DNA of 64,000 bases from a virus: positions 21,260-85,259 of IMG/VR virus record IMGVR_UViG_3300025009_000009. The stretch is one strand, 5' to 3'. This document shows, piece after piece, positions 28,310 through 35,994 of this stretch; position 1 is the first letter of the stretch, and the number at the start of each line of letters is the position of its first letter. Both the position numbers and the translations under genes were made by a program. Under the pieces are notes generated by a model, which worked only from the letters and a program-made list of their open reading frames with translations, was not told where the DNA came from and did no database searches.

Positions 28310-28708
28310 CTAGCTCCAACTAGATAATTCTATAGTATCATTTGCCTTGTTAGATCTAAAGTATACAACTATCGGAACAACTAATTTTAAATTATCTTCA
28401 GTCTTTAAATTTCCAGGACTTAATGTTGAAAATGTTGTTCCACTTTCACCAATCTGAAAAGACCATTGTATCTCTCCAAATTTCCTTGATTTCCATTCAA
28501 ATCTTTTAGTACCCAAAGGTATTGTAAAACTATATTCTGTATTAGCTAGAGGTGCCGCTATATTTTGAGTTAAACCAGAATCAACTTCAATAGCTAAACT
28601 TATTTCACCTTGAATACGTACAGCAGTATTACCATCACCATCGGTGGTAAACTTTTCAGACTCCTTTCTGTGAAGCCAGTTATTTAAATGATTGAAAACT
28701 CCCTTCAC
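28310..28708 (-). CDS. Small virion protein candidate
   Basis: 132 residues. The N-terminus is basic (NNWLHRKESEKF); the rest is a beta domain with GTKRFEWKSR and a Trp near the end. Alternating strands suggest a jelly-roll-like fold. It lies between two other late proteins, 12 bases from the upstream gene. No family known to me. Confidence 0.5.
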   Translation of the reverse strand: MKGVFNHLNNWLHRKESEKFTTDGDGNTAVRIQGEISLAIEVDSGLTQNIAAPLANTEYSFTIPLGTKRFEWKSRKFGEIQWSFQIGESGTTFSTLSPGNLKTEDNLKLVVPIVVYFRSNKANDTIELSSWS

Positions 28709-28720
28709 AACAAATCCTTC

Positions 28721-29719
28721 CTAGATTATTTTTTCAATAGAAGATATTAATTTAGTAACTACATCATAATGTATTCTAACTTTCGCTACTAACCCTCCGA
28801 TTTCTCCTATTTGTACAGATTTAATCATTCCATGTTCAGTATTAACATCTGTAGTTATTGTTGCTACACCATATGTATTATTCTTTATTGTTACTTCATT
28901 CGTTCTATATGTAGCAATAAAATAATCTAATATATCTATAGCATTATTTGTTTTTTCAGCAATAGTGTTCTCATTATCACTTGATAAAATATTAACAATA
29001 ATTGGTATACTACCTAGAGGTGATGGATCAACACCTAATCCATCTAAATTATACCAAACGTGAAATTTAAACTCATCATTTGTTGTATATAAAAAAAAGT
29101 ATTTATTATTAAGAGTGTTTAAACCTTTTTGTGATGATATACCTAAACCACTTGTACCATTTGTTGCATCTGGTTTATCACCAACACTATTACTAGCTAT
29201 AGTTGTCATACACCCAATATTAAGTGATGTAAATTCACTATCTAAATTCATAACTTCTTTTAATCTAGAAGCTAATAAATTAGAATTATCTGATGAATAT
29301 ATAACAACTTCTAAATCTCTTAAAGCTCCAGTAACTGGATGTATTGATGTACCATTAAGATTAAACCATACACCAACAGATCCAACATCATCATATATTA
29401 TGAAATATTTACCATCTAAATTTATACCAGTTTTACCATTAAAAGTAACTGTAGTAATTTCGCTTCTACCATCTGGTGTTCCTCTACATGAAATTAAAGT
29501 TTCATGAGCAATACCTTCACCATAAAAATTAATATATTCAACTTCAAACGTTCCATCACTCATATCTTTATATTCATAACTAACTTTAACGTAACGTTTA
29601 GGAACAAAGTCATTGGCTAATATAACATCAAACGCTCTTTGTGTGTCGTTAAATGCAGTTTGAAGTGTTTGTCCTGGATCTAATACTGACAAACTATTTG
29701 GACTATTTTTAGAAAACAT
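28721..29719 (-). CDS. Virion protein candidate
   Basis: 332 residues, beta-rich, with two similar internal parts: residues about 65-170 and 170-270 both contain a GxDxxxxKYFxxYxxxxxxxVWxNLxG type segment (GKYFIIYDDVGSVGVWFNLNG and NKYFFLYTTNDEFKFHVWYNLDG). This duplication suggests two copies of one domain. The first gene after a late promoter motif and just downstream of terminase, so it belongs to the head or neck group. Function unknown. Confidence 0.5.
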   Translation of the reverse strand: MFSKNSPNSLSVLDPGQTLQTAFNDTQRAFDVILANDFVPKRYVKVSYEYKDMSDGTFEVEYINFYGEGIAHETLISCRGTPDGRSEITTVTFNGKTGINLDGKYFIIYDDVGSVGVWFNLNGTSIHPVTGALRDLEVVIYSSDNSNLLASRLKEVMNLDSEFTSLNIGCMTTIASNSVGDKPDATNGTSGLGISSQKGLNTLNNKYFFLYTTNDEFKFHVWYNLDGLGVDPSPLGSIPIIVNILSSDNENTIAEKTNNAIDILDYFIATYRTNEVTIKNNTYGVATITTDVNTEHGMIKSVQIGEIGGLVAKVRIHYDVVTKLISSIEKII

Positions 29720-29758
29720 ATATTATATTCCAATAACATTAGTTGTTTAATTTAAACT

Positions 29759-29775
29759 ACATTAATACTTGATAA
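29759..29775 (-). promoter_or_regulatory. Late promoter motif copy (TTATCAAGTATTAATGT)
   Basis: Identical to the copies at 4909 and 19481. It begins directly after the terminase stop codon and lies 39 bases ahead of the ATG at 29719. Confidence 0.6.
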
Positions 29776-31758
29776 TCATCTACGACGCTTAACTGTGAAA
29801 ATGTCACGAATACTCTGTTGAACGTCCGTAAGTTGTTGTTTTTGTTTAGGAGAGTAGAATCCACCTTTAGGTAAATCGTAATCTTTAGGGTATGGATTTT
29901 TATGATAGTTGATGTTACGTATCAAATAAATCAATGCATCTAAACAGTCAAAATGTGAACCATCAGCAGCTTTCTCATATTTAGTTCTTGCTTTATTCCA
30001 AGTAGCATTCATTAAATGAAATATTAGGTTTATACATCTAGGATTTATCTTTAGTTTTTTACCAGAAACTTTCATACGTAAAGCGTTTATTTGTGCGTTT
30101 TTATCATCTTTTCTAGTTGGTATAAACGATAAGTTGTGTAAGTTATTAAAGTCTACGATAATTTGCCAACTAGTATCACATATCCTTGACTCTGGTAATT
30201 TGTCACCCCAAAGCATCTTTTCCTTTAATTTAATAGCATCAGCCATATCAATAGTTGTATATTCTTTACCATTGAATACTAATTCATCTTCAACAACAAT
30301 TTCATCATTTCTAAAATCATAATACGCAAACAAAAAAGCTGTCCAATCTAGTATACCAAAGTCACCAGAAGTATAACATGTATAGTGTGCTGGTCGTTTC
30401 CATGTTTGTATTATGTCTTTCATTTTTTCATCAGTAGCTTCTGGTATAACTAATGAATTTGTGTCAGCTAATAATTTACATAAGTATTCTCTTTTAAAAT
30501 CTATAGAATCTTTACCACCAACAGCATTAGCCATTTCTTCTATTTCATATCCTTTAAATCTAGGACAATCATATATAGTTCTTCTGGTATATGCTTTTTT
30601 ATAGTCAGCTTCTTTAATATATTTATTAAATGTATGTGCTGCTGAAGATGGTGGAGTTGAAATCATGATTGTTAATCTACGCTTAGACGTATTCATAGTT
30701 GGAAATAATACAGATTTATAATAGTAGTCAAATTCAGATGAATCCATAAATCCACACTCATCCATGAATACCCTATCAAATCTTTGACCTCTAGCATTTT
30801 CAATATTACCAGAGTCTGTACCAATACAATGAATTTCAGAACCATTATCAAATACGAATACGTTTTCTTGAGTATTAAATTTAGGTCTTAATTCTTTAGG
30901 ACAATCTATACATATTTCATTGAAACGAGATTTAATTAATTTTCTAGCTTGATTCTGTCTAGGTAAAACGTAAGCTATTTTAAAGTTGGGATTACGAATA
31001 CATTCTTCGATTGCTAATAAAGAAATTAGGAAAGAGTTATGAGTTACCAATCCATCACCAGTAAGATATAAATGTGTATCATTATCAACAGTAATATCCC
31101 AACATTGTTCCATTCTTCTATTTTCTTTTCTAACACTAACAGAATCTGTCACACCATTTACAACAGTTACTATTTTATCATACTCATTAAAATCTTTTAG
31201 TGGTTTCTCCAAAAGATTACCTTCACCATTTTTAACTAACCAGTAATGTTCATCAGTACAACCAGCTAAAACTTTACCATTACCAACTAAATCAAATACT
31301 TCTTCAACACCACAATCTATTTTATCAACAACTTTAGTTGGACTTACACTACCGTCTTTATTATATCCATAAATAATATCACCAATATTAATATCTTTGA
31401 TTAACTTTGGTCCAGTTTCTGTGATGACGTAAGTACTTGAATTTATTGACTTTCCAGTTTGTCTTGAGAGGCACCATACTAACAAATTATTCTTAGTAGT
31501 ATGGTAATTTTCATATAAACTTTTCTGATTACTATCCAACTTCCAATGAAGTACTCCTCTTTTCCACAATTTAACAGCAGCTTCTCTTTGTAATCTCTGT
31601 TTTTTAGCATCAGGTTTAGTTGTACCTTTAGGTCTACCTCTAGGTACAATCTTGACTAAATCTTCTTCAGTATTTATTATTTTACTATCAACAACAGGTT
31701 CTTTATCCTCAACAACTTCTTCTATGATAGTTTTATCTCCACTATTCATCATCTTCAC
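29776..31758 (-). CDS. terL: Terminase large subunit precursor with mini-intein
   Basis: 660 residues as read from a GTG at 31758; ATGs at 31752 and 31749 are likelier starts because AGGTG lies just upstream. The host protein has WCLSRQTGKS (Walker A, about 95-104), VFMDE (Walker B, 330-334), the coupling motif ISTPP (about 366-370) and a C-terminal nuclease domain with SGDFG (Asp466), CDTS and FDCLDALIY. A 138-residue intein (104-241) splits the Walker A loop, so the ATPase should work only after splicing. The protein packages DNA into the procapsid. It overlaps the candidate small terminase gene. Confidence 0.9.
   Translation of the reverse strand: MKMMNSGDKTIIEEVVEDKEPVVDSKIINTEEDLVKIVPRGRPKGTTKPDAKKQRLQREAAVKLWKRGVLHWKLDSNQKSLYENYHTTKNNLLVWCLSRQTGKSINSSTYVITETGPKLIKDINIGDIIYGYNKDGSVSPTKVVDKIDCGVEEVFDLVGNGKVLAGCTDEHYWLVKNGEGNLLEKPLKDFNEYDKIVTVVNGVTDSVSVRKENRRMEQCWDITVDNDTHLYLTGDGLVTHNSFLISLLAIEECIRNPNFKIAYVLPRQNQARKLIKSRFNEICIDCPKELRPKFNTQENVFVFDNGSEIHCIGTDSGNIENARGQRFDRVFMDECGFMDSSEFDYYYKSVLFPTMNTSKRRLTIMISTPPSSAAHTFNKYIKEADYKKAYTRRTIYDCPRFKGYEIEEMANAVGGKDSIDFKREYLCKLLADTNSLVIPEATDEKMKDIIQTWKRPAHYTCYTSGDFGILDWTAFLFAYYDFRNDEIVVEDELVFNGKEYTTIDMADAIKLKEKMLWGDKLPESRICDTSWQIIVDFNNLHNLSFIPTRKDDKNAQINALRMKVSGKKLKINPRCINLIFHLMNATWNKARTKYEKAADGSHFDCLDALIYLIRNINYHKNPYPKDYDLPKGGFYSPKQKQQLTDVQQSIRDIFTVKRRR
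31036..31449 (-). other. Mini-intein in terminase, no endonuclease domain
   Basis: Residues 104-241 of the terminase frame interrupt CLSRQTGK / SFLISLL. The intein begins with Ser, carries a block-B like TDEH (His171), and ends GLVTHN followed by Ser: penultimate His240, terminal Asn241 and nucleophile Ser242. Removing it restores an intact Walker A GKS. At 138 residues it has the splicing domain only, lacking a homing endonuclease, so it cannot mobilise itself in cis. Confidence 0.9.
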
Positions 31759-32176
31759 CTGAAACTATGCGCAATAAATCAGCAGTAGCTTCTTGTTTAT
31801 CTTCCTTGGATAGTTTAGGAAGCTTATCACCATTCTTTAAAGCTACATATGCTTTTATAAGTACGTCAAATTTACGCAAATCAGCCCCTTCTAAGCGTTC
31901 TCCTTGCATGACTATACCATCATGCATCCTTTTGAATTCAACCTCAATAATCTCCATTTGGTGGCTTCTACGAGCCAGTATACCTTCTTCCTGCTTTGGT
32001 TGAATTGATGGAACACTACTATTTTTTAGTAACTCTTCTAAATGTTTGACTTTCTCTTCTAAGTCATCAATATAATTCTTTGCTTCAAAAAGCATATTAC
32101 ATGCTTTCTCAGCAAATTCCTTAGAATTCATTTCATTTTTCAATTGCTCTAGATTTAGTATATTTAATGTATCCAT
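31742..32176 (-). CDS. Candidate terminase small subunit
   Basis: 144 residues, helical and charged, with a probable coiled coil at about 25-55 (LEEKVKHLEELLKN) and a C-terminal helix ending in acidic residues. It overlaps the large terminase start by several bases, the classic position of the DNA-recognition subunit. Helix-turn-helix features are not obvious, so the name rests on position and composition. Confidence 0.5.
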   Translation of the reverse strand: MDTLNILNLEQLKNEMNSKEFAEKACNMLFEAKNYIDDLEEKVKHLEELLKNSSVPSIQPKQEEGILARRSHQMEIIEVEFKRMHDGIVMQGERLEGADLRKFDVLIKAYVALKNGDKLPKLSKEDKQEATADLLRIVSGEDDE

Positions 32177-32178
32177 AT

Positions 32179-32466
32179 CTATTTTCTCTTCGATTGTTGA
32201 AACTCTAGATTAACTCTAGCTAGTTTACTTTTAATATCGTTTATCTCTTCTCTAGTACTTTCTTTAAAGTCTTCTTCAGTTTCTATCTTACGTTTATTAT
32301 CCATCCAATAAATAAAACAATAAACACCACCTAACACTAAAAGATTAGCTGCTGTTTGTAATGTTGGTTGAATCAATAGTAATTTAATAACAAAGAGTAC
32401 ATAGACACTTAAAAGATAGTGTTTGAAACTAGATAAAAATAACCATATCCGTTTTAAATAATTCAT
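32179..32466 (-). CDS. Small membrane protein with coiled-coil tail
   Basis: 95 residues. Two hydrophobic segments (about 16-32 and 38-54) are followed by an acidic/basic helix (about 58-95) ending QQSKRK. It is the first gene of the leftward block, two bases upstream of the candidate small terminase gene, with AAGGAG in front. Layout resembles a holin or spanin-like lysis protein, but a different membrane role is possible. Confidence 0.55.
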   Translation of the reverse strand: MNYLKRIWLFLSSFKHYLLSVYVLFVIKLLLIQPTLQTAANLLVLGGVYCFIYWMDNKRKIETEEDFKESTREEINDIKSKLARVNLEFQQSKRK

Positions 32467-32574
32467 AAAACTCCTTTTTTATGATATAATAGGGTATCGG
32501 TAGTTTCGTTAACGGCTTGTATGTGTTAAACACTATGTCAATATAGACCTTCCGACTTGACACTACGTAACCCT

Positions 32575-32591
32575 ACAATAACACTTGATAA
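32575..32591 (-). promoter_or_regulatory. Late promoter motif copy (divergent)
   Basis: Minus strand TTATCAAGTGTTATTGT, two differences from the most common form. It is the first copy reached in the leftward block and lies 108 bases ahead of the ATG at 32466, suggesting a structured leader or a second promoter in between. Confidence 0.5.
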
Positions 32592-32626
32592 TCAAATAAT
32601 AGTTTAAAAAATAGTTGTTAGTACTC

Positions 32627-32655
32627 TTTACAAACCAAGAAAAATATGATACAAT
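32627..32655 (+). promoter_or_regulatory. Sigma70-type promoter (TTTACA-17-TACAAT)
   Basis: TTTACA and TACAAT are separated by 17 bases. It would start a rightward transcript near 32662 that crosses the hairpin at 32705-32758 and reaches the gene at 32880. Confidence 0.6.
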
Positions 32656-32704
32656 AGGAAACAACAGTAGGACGTTAGGTAGTGTTACATCAGTCTTTTC
32701 TTGC

Positions 32705-32758
32705 GTTTAACTATGTATAACCTTTCGTAGCAAAAAGCGGAGAAAGGTTGTGTTAAAC
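32705..32758 (+). other. Bulged hairpin in the first early leader
   Basis: GTTTAAC pairs with GTTAAAC and AACCTTTC pairs with GAAAGGTT, with an asymmetric bulge on the 5' side and a 15-base apical loop containing an A-run. It lies between the two tandem early promoters, so it would be in transcripts from the first only. A small RNA or regulatory leader is possible. Confidence 0.4.
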
Positions 32759-32820
32759 AATGTAATAAACCTTAGACAAATGGCACGGATAAGTTTAATT
32801 AAAATAATTTATTATTTCTC

Positions 32821-32849
32821 TTGATTTCTAATTATAGATATGGTATAAT
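32821..32849 (+). promoter_or_regulatory. Sigma70-type promoter (TTGATT-17-TATAAT)
   Basis: TTGATT and a perfect TATAAT are 17 bases apart. Transcription would begin near 32856, leaving a short leader before AAAGGAG and the ATG at 32880. Confidence 0.8.
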
Positions 32850-32879
32850 ATAGGTATTAACAATAATAAAGGAGTAACT

Positions 32880-33248
32880 ATGAAGTTAGAGTTTACTATA
32901 GATGAGAAGCAATATCTTAACATGGTAATAAAAGATGCAATACAAGGAGCTAAGAATAACAAAGCAAGGAATACTGTTAGATATGGTAACAAAGTATTAG
33001 CTAAGTTTGACCATAATAATGTCTATAGTGAGTTAAAGTTAAAGGAATTAGATATACTAGCTAAATTGGTAACTAGTTCTGTTGAAACTCTAGATAAACT
33101 ATCTCAAGATGACAAACTAAAGGATAAGTTAGATATTATAAGTACTAACTTAAAGTTTGCAAAGCAATTCTCTATTAAACTTAACCAACTATATGTTGAA
33201 CATGCTAATAGATGTTATTTACTTGATAATACTGAGAAACGTAGCTAG
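32880..33248 (+). CDS. Hypothetical early protein (122 aa)
   Basis: First rightward gene after two promoters, with a strong AAAGGAG site. The product is helical and rich in Lys/Leu/Asn, including a long central helix (LKLKELDILAKLVTSSVETL...). No motif is recognised. First-expressed phage genes often act on the host, but nothing in the sequence shows this. Confidence 0.7.
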   Translation: MKLEFTIDEKQYLNMVIKDAIQGAKNNKARNTVRYGNKVLAKFDHNNVYSELKLKELDILAKLVTSSVETLDKLSQDDKLKDKLDIISTNLKFAKQFSIKLNQLYVEHANRCYLLDNTEKRS

Positions 33249-33256
33249 GATTATAT

Positions 33257-33922
33257 ATGTCATATTTTGATTCAAATGGATTGCTTAACAGTATAGATAA
33301 CGAAGATGGTGGAGAAAATAGTATGTTATACACATTTGAGTATATACTACTATTTAAGTTATGTTATGGATTTAATTGTCATGAATACTTAACATTTACT
33401 GAAGCTATGGATAAATGTGAACTAAGTAAAGGTGTGTTTAAACAACATCCAACAAATATAGATTCAATGAGTCATGATAACTTAACATCTATGGTATGTT
33501 ATTCTAAATTATTTAATAAGAAATACCATAAAGATATTTGGGATGAAATAAAGAGACAAGGATACTTTAAATATGATAACCAGACACCAGATAAACCGAC
33601 TAAATGGTTACACCCTAGAGATACAATATACTATGGTATACTAAACAATAATGTTATATGTTATATGTTTATACCAATACTATTTATTATGATGTTAGTT
33701 AGTATGTTTGAAGAAAAAGAATCTACTTGTGGTAAGATACTATGGTTTATTAGAATATATAGTTCAAACAATTTATTTTTTAAATTGTTTTTTAAACCAA
33801 TATATGATATAATACTAAGAGTACAGTATGGAAAGAATCCATTACAACAATTATTTAGTATTTACTTTAAGGAAGTTAATCATCCAATACACTATTTAAC
33901 AAGGGTTTATTATGAACGATGA
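33257..33922 (+). CDS. Hypothetical protein with membrane segment
   Basis: 221 residues. The N-terminal two thirds are mixed with several aromatic and Cys residues; at about 135-152 there is a hydrophobic helix (NNVICYMFIPILFIMMLV), then a basic region and a Pro/His-containing tail. The end overlaps the next ATG. A membrane-anchored protein of unknown role. Confidence 0.6.
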   Translation: MSYFDSNGLLNSIDNEDGGENSMLYTFEYILLFKLCYGFNCHEYLTFTEAMDKCELSKGVFKQHPTNIDSMSHDNLTSMVCYSKLFNKKYHKDIWDEIKRQGYFKYDNQTPDKPTKWLHPRDTIYYGILNNNVICYMFIPILFIMMLVSMFEEKESTCGKILWFIRIYSSNNLFFKLFFKPIYDIILRVQYGKNPLQQLFSIYFKEVNHPIHYLTRVYYER

Positions 33923-34274
33923 TAAAGATTTTATACTAGAATTAGAGAAGAAACTAAAAGAAGCTCAGAAAGAAAATGGTATATATTCATCTTTTGATGA
34001 GTGGTATGAAGTAAATAAAGCTAGAGTGAACTGTATTGAAGCTTATGTTAACAATGAAGATTTAGTACGTATAGGTTGGGAAGCTAGAACTGAGGAAGTA
34101 CATTCACTTAAAATGAAATATAATCAATTACTAAATCATGTTGGTGGTAAGGAGATAATTGAAGGTATTGTTAGTCTTCCTATTCCAGTAAAGGAAATAG
34201 ATGTTGTAATATCAACATTGTTTAAAGTTGTTGGAGCATTAATTGTTGTTTTTGGGATATATTACTTCATATGA
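33912..34274 (+). CDS. Hypothetical protein with C-terminal membrane anchor
   Basis: 120 residues: a charged helix at 1-30, a mixed middle with a Trp pair, and a hydrophobic C-terminus (VVGALIVVFGIYYFI) that should anchor it in the membrane. It overlaps both neighbours by a few bases, so it is translated together with the preceding membrane protein, a possible complex. Confidence 0.6.
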   Translation: MNDDKDFILELEKKLKEAQKENGIYSSFDEWYEVNKARVNCIEAYVNNEDLVRIGWEARTEEVHSLKMKYNQLLNHVGGKEIIEGIVSLPIPVKEIDVVISTLFKVVGALIVVFGIYYFI

Positions 34275-34486
34275 GAGTATTACTAGGAACAACAATAACT
34301 AATTACTTCTTTAAAAAATCAGATATGAAAGAAAATATGAATCATATCTTTTATTGTGATTTTGAAAGCATTGAAGAAGTTGAAAATTTTATACATAATT
34401 CATATAATAATAGATTATTAATATTACTAAATCCAAATGGAGAACAAGATGACGAAAGAAGCGAAAGGGAATCTGATTTGTGTTAA
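34271..34486 (+). CDS. Hypothetical protein (71 aa)
   Basis: 71 residues with an N-terminal Val/Leu strand and a central acidic segment, ending in charged residues. ATGA overlap with the previous stop. Its last 38 bases overlap the start of the next gene in another frame. No motif seen; could be a small regulatory protein. Confidence 0.45.
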   Translation: MRVLLGTTITNYFFKKSDMKENMNHIFYCDFESIEEVENFIHNSYNNRLLILLNPNGEQDDERSERESDLC

Positions 34487-34769
34487 GTGTGGTAAAAAAA
34501 CATATAGAAATCATAGAGGTGTTGGTTTGTGTAGAGATTGTCAACCTTACATTAGAGATATGAGAGATATGTTTGTTGACGAAGCTCTTACTATTGAAAA
34601 AAATGGTGAAAAGGAAAGATTGAATGTGAAAGTAACAGGCACACTCAATACATCATTGATTGTTAATTTTCTTATCAGTAATAAAAAACCTGAAGATGAA
34701 TTTGTTGAGTTTAAAAAGAAAAAAGAAGAAGCAATTTTATTAAGTAAAACTATGGATAAGAAAAAATAA
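34449..34769 (+). CDS. Small zinc-ribbon protein
   Basis: 106 residues from the ATG at 34449, chosen because GGAG lies six bases upstream; an ATG at 34437 lacks a site. It has a clear zinc ribbon, CVKCGKKTYRNHRGVGLCRDC (about 11-31), then a beta-like middle and a Lys-rich tail. The ribbon suggests nucleic acid or protein binding; exact target unknown. The stop overlaps the next start by one base. Confidence 0.65.
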   Translation: MTKEAKGNLICVKCGKKTYRNHRGVGLCRDCQPYIRDMRDMFVDEALTIEKNGEKERLNVKVTGTLNTSLIVNFLISNKKPEDEFVEFKKKKEEAILLSKTMDKKK

Positions 34770-35149
34770 TGAAATTAGCTATATGCGGATCTAGAACTAT
34801 AACATTAAGTCCAGAAGAATTACATACTTATATTAATAAATTATATTCAGAAAGATTCTTAGATCCATATGCTGAAGATTTTATAAAAATAGTAAGTGGT
34901 GGAGCTAAGGGTGTAGATTTGTCTGCAAAAATATATAGTGAATTATATAATATTGATTATATTGAATATCTTCCTGATTGGGATAAATTTGGTAAATCTG
35001 CTGGATATATTAGAAATAAGGAAATAGCTAAATGTGCAGATAAATTATTATTAATATGGGATGGTAGGAGTAGAGGTTCGAATATTACAAAAACATTATT
35101 TGAAAAATTAAATAAACCTATATATCAAATAGTTTTGGAGAAAGTATGA
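34769..35149 (+). CDS. SLOG/YAcAr-like nucleotide-binding protein
   Basis: 126 residues. The opening MKLAICGSRT, then VSGGAKGVD (about 42-50), then GYIRNKEIAKCADKLLLIWDG (about 79-99) match the DUF2493/SLOG Rossmann-type fold, which binds nucleotides or nucleotide-derived signals. It directly precedes dUTPase with a 4-base overlap, suggesting a role in nucleotide metabolism or sensing. Family membership is by motif pattern. Confidence 0.7.
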   Translation: MKLAICGSRTITLSPEELHTYINKLYSERFLDPYAEDFIKIVSGGAKGVDLSAKIYSELYNIDYIEYLPDWDKFGKSAGYIRNKEIAKCADKLLLIWDGRSRGSNITKTLFEKLNKPIYQIVLEKV

Positions 35150-35586
35150 AATTAGAATTTAAAAAATTAAATAGAGATGCTATAATTCCTTCGTATGGTC
35201 GTGATGGTGATTCTGGTTTTGATTTTAGTTCTGTTATATCTAGAAGGATAACAATACAACCAGGAGAGACTATGTTAATTCCAACAGGTTTAAGTGTAAA
35301 TATACCAGAAAATTATGAGATACAGATTCGACCAAGAAGTGGTCTTACGTTAAACACTAAACTAAGAATAGCTAATAGTCCTGGAACAATTGATTCGAAC
35401 TTTTTGGGTGAAATATGTATTATTGTTGATAACATAAGTCAAACACAAACTGAGTATATAAATTTTGGGGATAGGATAGCACAAGGGGTCTTATGTAAAG
35501 TTACTAAAGCTAACATTGAAGAAGTTGAAATAATAACAAAAGAAACCAATAGAGGTACTAATGGTTTCGGTAGTAGTGGAGTATAA
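35146..35586 (+). CDS. dut: dUTPase
   Basis: 146 residues with all five trimeric dUTPase motifs in order: DSGFDF (22-27), RPRSG (62-66), SPGTIDSNFLGE (78-89), DRIAQ (109-113) and RGTNGFGSSG (136-145). It hydrolyses dUTP to dUMP and pyrophosphate, keeping uracil out of phage DNA and feeding dTMP synthesis. Length is normal for the family. It overlaps the SLOG-like gene by 4 bases, so the two are co-translated. Confidence 0.95.
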   Translation: MKLEFKKLNRDAIIPSYGRDGDSGFDFSSVISRRITIQPGETMLIPTGLSVNIPENYEIQIRPRSGLTLNTKLRIANSPGTIDSNFLGEICIIVDNISQTQTEYINFGDRIAQGVLCKVTKANIEEVEIITKETNRGTNGFGSSGV

Positions 35587-35589
35587 AAA

Positions 35590-35856
35590 ATGTTTGAAAA
35601 AATTATTTATTATTATCTAACGTTAGTTGATATACCTAATATATTTAATATTTATAATAAACCTTACGTTGAACAGAACGTTAGAACATATACATTTTTC
35701 GAACTTACTGATGTAGAAAATTATAGTGATGAGTATTTAAATAAACAGTTATTTTTTCTAGTACACCTAAATGATCCAGAATTTGTATATAACTATGATG
35801 AATATTTGTTAACTATATTAAACGAAATAGAATATAGAAAGATAATTAACTCTTGA
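35590..35856 (+). CDS. Hypothetical protein (88 aa)
   Basis: 88 residues, acidic and Tyr/Asn-rich, mostly helical (YSDEYLNKQLFFLVHLNDPEFVYNYDEYLL). GGAG lies 9 bases before the ATG. The repeated Tyr/Asp pattern resembles small phage-specific proteins, but no function can be inferred. The stop overlaps the -35 box of the next promoter. Confidence 0.6.
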   Translation: MFEKIIYYYLTLVDIPNIFNIYNKPYVEQNVRTYTFFELTDVENYSDEYLNKQLFFLVHLNDPEFVYNYDEYLLTILNEIEYRKIINS

Positions 35857-35881
35857 CTGTTTTTAAAAGCTATGTTATAAT
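35853..35881 (+). promoter_or_regulatory. Sigma70-type promoter (TTGACT-17-TATAAT)
   Basis: TTGACT and TATAAT with a 17-base spacer. The -35 overlaps the stop of the previous gene. Transcription near 35888 gives a leader of about 107 bases with two hairpins before the ATG at 35995. Confidence 0.8.
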
Positions 35882-35888
35882 TAGATAT

Positions 35889-35980
35889 TCTCAGAAAAGC
35901 CTCCTTCTGAGATAGACAAGGAAGTCGATAGTATCCTCTTATATGGTAGATAAAGAAATGAATTTTTTATCTATCCTTTT
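35889..35980 (+). promoter_or_regulatory. Structured leader with attenuator-like hairpin
   Basis: An 8-base-pair hairpin (TCTCAGAA / TTCTGAGA, loop AAGCCTCC) lies at the very start of the transcript. At 35945-35976 a second hairpin, GGTAGATAAA / TTTATCTATCC with one bulge, is followed by TTTT. It resembles an intrinsic terminator just before the start codon, so transcription may be attenuated. Confidence 0.45.
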
Positions 35981-35994
35981 ATAAAGAGAATTAT

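Larger units (their letters stand above)
32467..32879. other. Divergent control region between late and early blocks
   Basis: A 413-base stretch with no credible gene. It holds a late-type motif for the leftward genes (32575), two sigma70-type promoters for the rightward genes (32627 and 32821) and a bulged hairpin (32705-32758). The left part, 32490-32575, has complementary fragments (AGGGT...ACCCT) that may form a second structure. Confidence 0.7.

Noticed and set aside
32479-32490. A TATAAT box beside the first leftward gene
   Set aside because: No -35 box exists at the right distance and the bases overlap the ribosome site of the leftward gene.
32490-32580. Possible tRNA or small structured RNA left of the early promoters
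   Set aside because: Partial complementarity exists, but no T-loop GTTC(A/G)A signature or full cloverleaf could be drawn.
33221-33238. Another copy of the late motif core (ACTTGATAA)
   Set aside because: It lies inside a rightward gene, matches only the core and encodes Tyr-Leu-Leu-Asp-Asn, so it is probably coincidence.
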